DNA of 64,000 nucleotides, from the NCBI RefSeq assembly GCF_050563545.1, contig NZ_JBNXUM010000014.1:123311-187310 (forward strand), in the 5' to 3' direction. Position 1 is the first letter of the stretch; every line of letters starts with the position of its first letter. The position numbers and the translations under genes are program-made. Of the stretch, positions 59,519-64,000 are shown piece by piece. The notes below the pieces were generated by a model. It saw nothing but the letters and a program-made list of their open reading frames with translations. It was not told the origin of the DNA and made no database searches. The DNA is from Falsiroseomonas sp050563545. GTDB lineage: Bacteria; Pseudomonadota; Alphaproteobacteria; Acetobacterales; Acetobacteraceae.

Positions 59519-59877
59519 CGGGCTTTCCTTTTCAGGGTGGCGATCGGGGGCTCGGTGCTGGTGGCGGGTGCCTTCGGCACGCAGGCGGAGACGCCGCGGC
59601 CGCAGCAGTTCTCGGTCAGGAAGCCGACCAGGTCGTTCATGGCGGTGAAGTCGGCGGCGTAGATGATCTGGCGCCCGACACGGCGCTGCGTCGCGAGCCC
59701 GGCGCGCAGCAGGTGTTGGAGGTGGAAGGTCAGTGACGAGGCGGGGATGCCGACCTGCTCTGCGATGAGTCCGGCCGCCAACCCATCAGGGCCGCGCTCC
59801 ACGAGGAGGCGATAGACGGCAAGGCGATGCTCGTGGGCGAGCGCACCGAGAGCGGTGATTGCGCGGCTGGCGTCCAT
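59515..59877 (-). CDS. arsR: ArsR family metalloregulator
   Basis: 120 aa winged helix: ALAHEHRLAVYRLLVERGPDG, IAEQVGIPASSLTFHLQHLL, GLATQRRVGRQIIYAADF. The classical ELCVC pair in the recognition helix is absent; Cys91-Cys92 and Cys99 near the C-terminus (ENCCGRGVSAC) are the probable As(III) site. ATG at 59877 has GGAG upstream; a further ATG at 59919 is in the operator. First gene of arsR-flavoprotein-aqpS-arsC-MFS. Confidence 0.93.
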   Translation of the reverse strand: MDASRAITALGALAHEHRLAVYRLLVERGPDGLAAGLIAEQVGIPASSLTFHLQHLLRAGLATQRRVGRQIIYAADFTAMNDLVGFLTENCCGRGVSACVPKAPATSTEPPIATLKRKAR

Positions 59878-59892
59878 TCGGCCACTCCAACC

Positions 59893-59911
59893 CTTCGATG
59901 AAAGTCGAAAG
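59893..59911 (-). promoter_or_regulatory. ArsR operator candidate
   Basis: On the minus strand CTTTCGA-CTTTCA-TCGAAG, an inverted repeat (TTCGA...TCGAA) overlapping the -10 box and 16 bases upstream of the arsR ATG. Position and symmetry suit self-repression relieved by As(III). Confidence 0.65.
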
Positions 59912-59935
59912 TAAGGCAAGCTGCGGAGGAGTCAA
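59908..59935 (-). promoter_or_regulatory. Promoter of the arsenic operon
   Basis: Minus strand -35 TTGACT (59935-59930) and -10 TACTTT (59913-59908) with a 16-base spacer. The -35 is close to consensus; the -10 is moderate. The ArsR operator overlaps the -10. Confidence 0.6.
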
Positions 59936-60182
59936 CCACATTCTGCGAAATATCGAAGGGACGGCCCCGCCCTGCTGCAGCACTCCTGCACGGCATCGGG
60001 TGGGATCGTTGTTGGCGCGCAGTGGTGCGGGAGTATGGAACTGCACCGGTCATTTTCCGGGGGACCTCCGCGCCGACCTAGACGGCCTCGGTTTCACGGG
60101 GAACGGGACCTACAGCGCCGCCGTGAGGTGGCTGCGGCGGCGCTACTGCTTGTAGGGCGCTTCCGTCATCCAAATGGGACCC

Positions 60183-60420
60183 TCATAGAAACTGGGGCGG
60201 CCTATATAGCGGCCGCCCCTTCACCGTGCCTTCTTTGATGCAGGGAGGCGTCACGCGGCGGTCGCCGCGCGCGCAGACCCAGAACGCGGCATTCTCCTCC
60301 GTGCCGATCTTCACCCGCCGTTCGACGCCGGCCTGCTGCGGATCGAGGACGTCGTCGTCCGGGTCGGGGCGTCGAACTGCGCGGTTCTCGACGGGGTCAG
60401 GCTTCGCGAACCTGCAAGGC
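60183..60420 (-). pseudogene. Start-less coding remnant of unknown family
   Basis: Minus-strand frame ending TGA at 60183-60185. Readable peptide pieces are KPDPVENRAVRRPD, LDPQQAGVERRVKIG, EENAAFWVCARGDRRVTPP and KEGTVKGRPLYRP. No ATG/GTG start is placed sensibly, and the related block at 53834 is interrupted by a stop soon after QQAGVE. Family not recognised. Confidence 0.35.
60321..60415. repeat. Decayed repeat block, copy 2
   Basis: Partner of 53834-53930; roughly three quarters of positions agree with local gaps. Followed on the same side by a RadC-like tail, as in copy 1. Confidence 0.6.
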
Positions 60421-60438
60421 TGGCGCGAGGTGGTCCAT

Positions 60439-60501
60439 CTACAGCGCCCCGGCCCGCCAGAAGCTGAACACCTCGCCGTTCATGACGATGGAGTGGTCGC
60501 G
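60439..60501 (-). pseudogene. RadC-like C-terminal fragment, copy 2
   Basis: Minus-strand peptide RDHSIVMNGEVFSFWRAGAL followed by a stop, matching HDRLIVGNGEVFSFRRAGTL of copy 1 and the end of RadC/JAB proteins. Nothing upstream remains in frame. Confidence 0.5.
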
Positions 60502-60680
60502 TGCGGCGCGATGCCCAAGAGGGCACCGCATCATTCACCTCCAAGCTCATTCGCCCTTTCCCCTGTAGCGTGTGGGGTCGGCTTGCTCCTGCGGTCGCCG
60601 TTGAGCTTACTTCGCCCGCCCTGTCACTCTGGCGCACACCTCGGCCAGGTCAGGCCACCCAGGTAGGAGGTCCCGGCACC

Positions 60681-61564
60681 ATGACGGACCGCATTGCCAA
60701 CCTGCGGGCCTTCTTCGCCCGCTACGTCGCTGCCAAGGGCGGGGCGCGCGATCCGAGGATCGAGGCGGCGTTCGCCGCCGTGCCGCGTGAGCCATTCGCC
60801 GGACCGGGGCCCTGGTCCATCCTCGTGGTCGGGCCTTGGACGCCGAGGCCGGGGCCGCCAACGCCTACGTGCGCACGCCGGATGATGACCCCGCCTTCCT
60901 CTACCAGGATACCCTCGTGGCCCTCGACCCGGCGCGCGGCATCAACATCGGCGAGCCTGGACTGCACGCCCGCTGCCTTGATCAACTCGCGCCACGCGAG
61001 GGCGACGTGGTTCTGCATGTCGGCGCCGGCGCTGGCTACTACACGGCGCTGCTCGCCCACCTCGTCGGGCTCTCTGGCCGCGTCCACGCTTACGAGATTG
61101 ACCCGGCGCTGGCGGCGCGCGCTGCCCGGAACCTCGCGCGCCTGCCGCAGGTGACGGTCCACGCGCGGTCCGGCATCGCCGATGACCTGCCCGCCGCGAA
61201 CCGCGTCTACGTCAACGCCGGCACCACCCAGCCGAGCCGGGCTTGGTTGCGCGCGCTGAAGCCTGGCACTGGGCGGTTGCTTTTCCCGCTGCAGCCCGTC
61301 GGTGGCTTCGGCGGCATGTTGTTGGTGGAGCGACCCATGACCGGCGAGGCTTGGCCCGCGCGCTTCGTCACGCGCGCCGCCTTCATCCCATGCGAGGGCA
61401 CCCAGCAGGACGCCGCCCAAGGCCAGCGGCTGGCGACGGCCTTCGGGCGGGGGGACGCGGACGCCGTCCGCTCGCTCCGCCTTGTGGGCGATCCCGATGC
61501 ATCCTGCTGGTGCGCTGGCGACGGCTGGTGGCTCTCGACCGCCGACCCACCGCAGGCCGGGTAG
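60681..61564 (+). pseudogene. Protein-L-isoaspartate methyltransferase-like gene, frameshifted
   Basis: AGGAGG precedes ATG 60681. The first frame gives IANLRAFFARYVAAKGGARD, FAAVPREPFAGPGPWSIL, then breaks between about 60815 and 60836. The second frame resumes with NAYVRTPDDDPAFLYQDTLV, GEPGLHARCLDQL and motif I VVLHVGAGAGYYTALLAHLVG, GRVHAYEIDPALAARAARNL, VYVNAGTT and GGMLLVERP. The two parts join as one PCMT-like methyltransferase of about 290 residues. A single-base change restores it, so sequencing error or recent inactivation are both possible. Confidence 0.75.
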
Positions 61565-61901
61565 GCATCTCGGCCAGCTCGCCGTGGTGCGGGATGGCGT
61601 CGGCCGCGACGGCGCGCCGGTCCTGATCCATGAGGGACTGGGGCGGCCGAATGACGGGCGCCGCGCGGACGGCACAGGCGACGGTGCTGAGCGCCAGGCG
61701 CAGCCGCCACAACTGAGCACCTGGTCGTTCCCGACGACGAGGTGGTGCTGCAGCGTCATGCGGTGGGCACGCCGAACGCGAACTTGACTTGCGCTACAGG
61801 GGCACGCGGATCGACCGGGAGGGCTGGTGCAAATATCGTGCGCCACCCAATCTGCCCACGAGAAAATGTCCCGACCTCAGACAGGCACAAAGGGCGTTAC
61901 G
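61565..61901. other. Gap with repeat and RadC-like fragment
   Basis: 337 bases without a complete gene. It carries the 40-base match to 55659 (at 61620) and the third RadC-like tail (61715). The promoter of the histidine kinase must lie within it; none identified. Confidence 0.5.
61715..61766 (-). pseudogene. RadC-like C-terminal fragment, copy 3
   Basis: Minus-strand RMTLQHHLVVGNDQVLSCGG aligns with IMLHDRLIVGNGEVFSFRRA of copy 1. More decayed than the other two; assigned through them. Confidence 0.4.
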
Positions 61902-63410
61902 ATGGGCGGCGGGGGCGGGCGGCGTGGGCGCGGCGTGACGATCATTCTTTGCGGTTACGCTACCGTGACTGCCGCCTTACTGCCGTTCGCCGCCGATCCG
62001 GGTCCGGCACTTCCCTCAATCACCCCCGCCTTCGTCGGCGTCACGCTGGCGACGGAACTGCCGACGAGCTTCCTCCTGTTCGCCAGGTTCCGCGCGACAG
62101 GTGCGTGGTCCACCTTGCCACTCGGCTGCGCGTATCTCTACGGCGGCGCCATGGCGGTGCTGCACGCGCTTACCTTCCCAGGCGCCGTCCTGCCCGACCG
62201 GGCGGTCCTTGGCGCTCCCCAGTCGGCTGCCTGGGGCTACCTGCTCTGGATAAACGGCTTCGCCGCCCTCACCCTCGCCGCCACCGCCGTTGAGTGCTTC
62301 GCCCCCGGTGGGCGCATCGGCCCAGGCCGGGCGGGGCGCGTTGCCTCGATCGCCGCCGCAGGCACCTTGGCCGCGTCGCTCGCGATCGCCCTGATGGCGA
62401 CCGGCCTCGCCGACGCCATGCCGCCGCTGATGCGCGGAGGGGAGTGGACCGTCCTGAACAAGGCAATGGGCCTTCTCGCCTTCACCATGCTCGGGGCAGG
62501 CATCGCACTCGCGCTGTCGCGGGCGGGGCGGCGGAACGACCTTTTCCTCTGGCTCGCGGCAGCACTGACGGCGTTGCTCGCGGCCAACCTGCTCTCCCAG
62601 GCGGGTGGGGGGCGCTATTCCGTGGGCTGGTCGGCCGGGCGATTGAGCTGGATCGCATCGACCTCGATCCTCTTCCTCTTCTTCCTGACCGAGGCCGCCC
62701 GGCACGCACGCCTCCTTGCCGCAGCGCGGGACACACTCGAGCAGCGCGTCGCGGACCGCACGGCCGAACTCGCGCGGGCCCTGGCGCAGCGCGACCGGCT
62801 GCTGCGCGAGGTGGACCACCGCGCAAAAAACGCGCTCGCGGTGGTGCAGTCCATCGTCTCGTTGAGCCGCGCCGACGCGCCGCAGGAGTTCGTCTCTGCC
62901 TTGAACGGGCGGATCGCGGCGCTGGCGCGAGCGCATGGGCTGCTCGCGCGCGAGGGCTGGACCGGCGCCGACCTCGGCGACCTGGTCGCGGCCGAGGTCA
63001 CCCCCCATGCGTCCCTGGGCCGGGCCGAAGCCTCAGGGCCTCCGGTGCGTCTCGCACCCGAGGCTGTGCAGCCTCTTGCCCTGGTGCTGCACGAGCTGGC
63101 CACCAACGCCGTCCGGCACGGAGCATTTTCGGTTCCGGCCGGGGCAGTGCGGACCGCCTGGGAGGCGGACGGGGGCGCCGGCGTGCTGCAGCTCCGCTGG
63201 GAGGAGCGGGGAGGGCCACCGGTTGCAGGCCCGCCGCCGCGGCGCGGTTTCGGTCTGCGGCTGTTGGAGACGACGGTGCGCAGGCAGCTTGGTGGGGATC
63301 TTACCTACTACTGGGTCGAGCCGGGCCTCATCTGCGACCTACGCATGCCATTGAAGAAGGCCAGCCAGTCGGGCGCAACTACGGAACGGCCAGCAAATCA
63401 ACGAGCTTGA
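61902..63410 (+). CDS. MASE4-HWE sensor histidine kinase
   Basis: 502 aa. The N-terminal 250 residues are a MASE4 membrane sensor with about eight helices (LLPFAADPGPALPSITPAFV, YGGAMAVLHALTFPGAVLPD, LGAPQSAAWGYLLWINGFA). A short coiled coil (DTLEQRVADRTAELARAL) leads to an HWE kinase: H-box LREVDHRAKNALAVVQSIV, N-box LVLHELATNAVRHGAFS, the LRWEERGGPP segment and GFGLRLLE G-box. ATG at 61902 has AAAGGG upstream; 61866 and 61827 are alternatives. No response regulator is adjacent. Ligand unknown. Confidence 0.88.
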   Translation: MGGGGGRRGRGVTIILCGYATVTAALLPFAADPGPALPSITPAFVGVTLATELPTSFLLFARFRATGAWSTLPLGCAYLYGGAMAVLHALTFPGAVLPDRAVLGAPQSAAWGYLLWINGFAALTLAATAVECFAPGGRIGPGRAGRVASIAAAGTLAASLAIALMATGLADAMPPLMRGGEWTVLNKAMGLLAFTMLGAGIALALSRAGRRNDLFLWLAAALTALLAANLLSQAGGGRYSVGWSAGRLSWIASTSILFLFFLTEAARHARLLAAARDTLEQRVADRTAELARALAQRDRLLREVDHRAKNALAVVQSIVSLSRADAPQEFVSALNGRIAALARAHGLLAREGWTGADLGDLVAAEVTPHASLGRAEASGPPVRLAPEAVQPLALVLHELATNAVRHGAFSVPAGAVRTAWEADGGAGVLQLRWEERGGPPVAGPPPRRGFGLRLLETTVRRQLGGDLTYYWVEPGLICDLRMPLKKASQSGATTERPANQRA

Positions 63411-63644
63411 CCTCGATAGAACCCGGAATGAACTCTCGCGAGGCTCTATCAGCACTCCCCACCCGCGTGTTTCGACGGTGTGGGGCGGGGCGGTCAAACG
63501 ATCCGCACGATTGGCCACGACGCGCCCGAGGTGCTCGCCGAAAGTGGATACAGGTCGATGGCCCTCGGCAGCGACGTGGGTTTGCCCCGCGCGGCTGCTT
63601 GTGCTGCAGGTTCCCCCGCGATATGCCAACTTGCTGCAACAACG

Positions 63645-63890
63645 ATGGTGTCTTCTCCGGGGGGACGGGACATTTTCGGGAAGGACGAGCCGGCGCGCCT
63701 GCGTGCCCTCGCGCAGGACTGCCGCGACCTTGCGAGGCGTATCAGCTTTCGGCCGGACCGCGAGCGGCTGCTGGAGCAGGCGCGCGCCTTGGAAGCGTCG
63801 GCCGACAACCTGGAAGCCTGTCAGGCGGCCAAGCTGAGCCGCGCGCCGGACGTGCCAGCCCGGCCGCGAAGCACCAAAGGGCCGAGGTAA
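63645..63890 (+). CDS. Small helical protein of unknown function
   Basis: 81 aa from ATG 63645; an in-frame ATG at 63480 would give 136 aa but the added part is not protein-like. Core: ARLRALAQDCRDLARRISF then LLEQARALEASADNLEA, a two-helix pattern common in short alphaproteobacterial proteins found beside sensor kinases. No function assigned. It lies 234 bases after the kinase gene. Confidence 0.5.
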   Translation: MVSSPGGRDIFGKDEPARLRALAQDCRDLARRISFRPDRERLLEQARALEASADNLEACQAAKLSRAPDVPARPRSTKGPR

Positions 63891-64000
63891 CGGTCAGAAC
63901 CGCCGGGTGATGTAGCCGTTCCGGCGAGATGCTGGCCCGACGCCTGTTCCGCCCCGCAGTCCTGCGCGCCTTCTCCACGCCCGGCCGCTGGGGGGTCTCG

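Larger units (their letters stand above)
59936..60680. other. Degraded gene-free region with repeats
   Basis: About 745 bases of broken coding sequence. It contains the repeat block at 60321, a RadC-like fragment and, on the minus strand between 60183 and about 60420, a start-less open frame (IGTEENAAFWVCARGDRRV, then PPCIKEGTVKGRPLY) of unknown family. AGGAGG near 60665 belongs to the next gene. Confidence 0.5.

Noticed and set aside
60815..60840. Programmed frameshift in the methyltransferase gene
   Set aside because: No slippery heptamer, SD-like stimulator or hairpin could be identified at the junction.
63929..64000. ATG with open frame running off the right edge (MLARRLFRPAVLR)
   Set aside because: Only 24 codons are visible, with no ribosome site or recognisable family, so it cannot be supported as a gene.

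Overview
The window is high-GC (about 70%) alphaproteobacterial DNA, most like the Roseomonas-type Acetobacteraceae. This is inferred from gene order (mdh-sucC-sucD-sucA-odhB; hslV/hslU divergent from hisB-hisH-hisA), from three TctC/Bug-type periplasmic receptors, and from TRAP/TAXI receptors and GTG/TTG starts with four-base overlaps. No rRNA, tRNA or CRISPR array was recognised.

Layout. 1-5.8 kb: end of a HIT protein, SirB1-like protein, AraC regulator, secreted alpha/beta hydrolase, RtcB ligase and a broken P1-family peptidase. 5.85-13.6 kb (minus): the TCA block mdh-sucCD-sucA-odhB, with a 176-bp dispersed repeat between sucD and sucA; an inverted copy lies at 15.0 kb and supplies the C-terminus of an acetyltransferase. 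13.8-21 kb: secreted beta-propeller, GNAT, YrdC-like protein, a TctC receptor, a small exported protein, ZapE and a GT4 glycosyltransferase. 21.2-24.9 kb: an unusual three-gene plus-strand unit, made of a winged-helix/TPR regulator, a vanadium-haloperoxidase/PAP2-like enzyme with a (Gly-Asn-Thr)n collagen-like N-terminus, and a G1 (eqolisin)-like glutamic peptidase with both catalytic residues. This is the best candidate in the window for an undescribed system. 24.9-36.8 kb: proline iminopeptidase, Zn-ribbon protein, two more TctC receptors, dihaem cytochrome c, DUF3297, amidohydrolase, methyltransferase, TAXI receptor with a Sel1-repeat membrane protein, FTR1 iron permease with an Irr-box-like site, and EcsC. 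36.8-43.5 kb: an AbrB/Doc toxin-antitoxin pair with a readable promoter-operator, hslVU, a his cluster interleaved with DUF2628 and GNAT genes, and a trypsin-like lipoprotein.

43.6-51.6 kb: a PAS-LuxR regulator divergent from an apparent catabolic operon: BKACE-like protein, complete DctP-Q-M TRAP transporter, RidA-like protein, fused E1 alpha-beta 2-oxoacid dehydrogenase and HpcH/HpaI aldolase. The operon ends exactly at a decayed IS630 element sitting in a CTAG whose TA is shared by the stop codons of the aldolase and the convergent uppP.

52-64 kb looks accessory: uppP, an RTX calcium-binding protein, an arsenic operon (arsR, flavoprotein with four Cys-Cys pairs in its tail, aquaglyceroporin, arsC, MFS), a frameshifted isoaspartyl-methyltransferase-like gene, three short RadC-like C-terminal fragments within two decayed repeat blocks, and a MASE4-HWE histidine kinase. 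Coding density is low and broken genes are common here.
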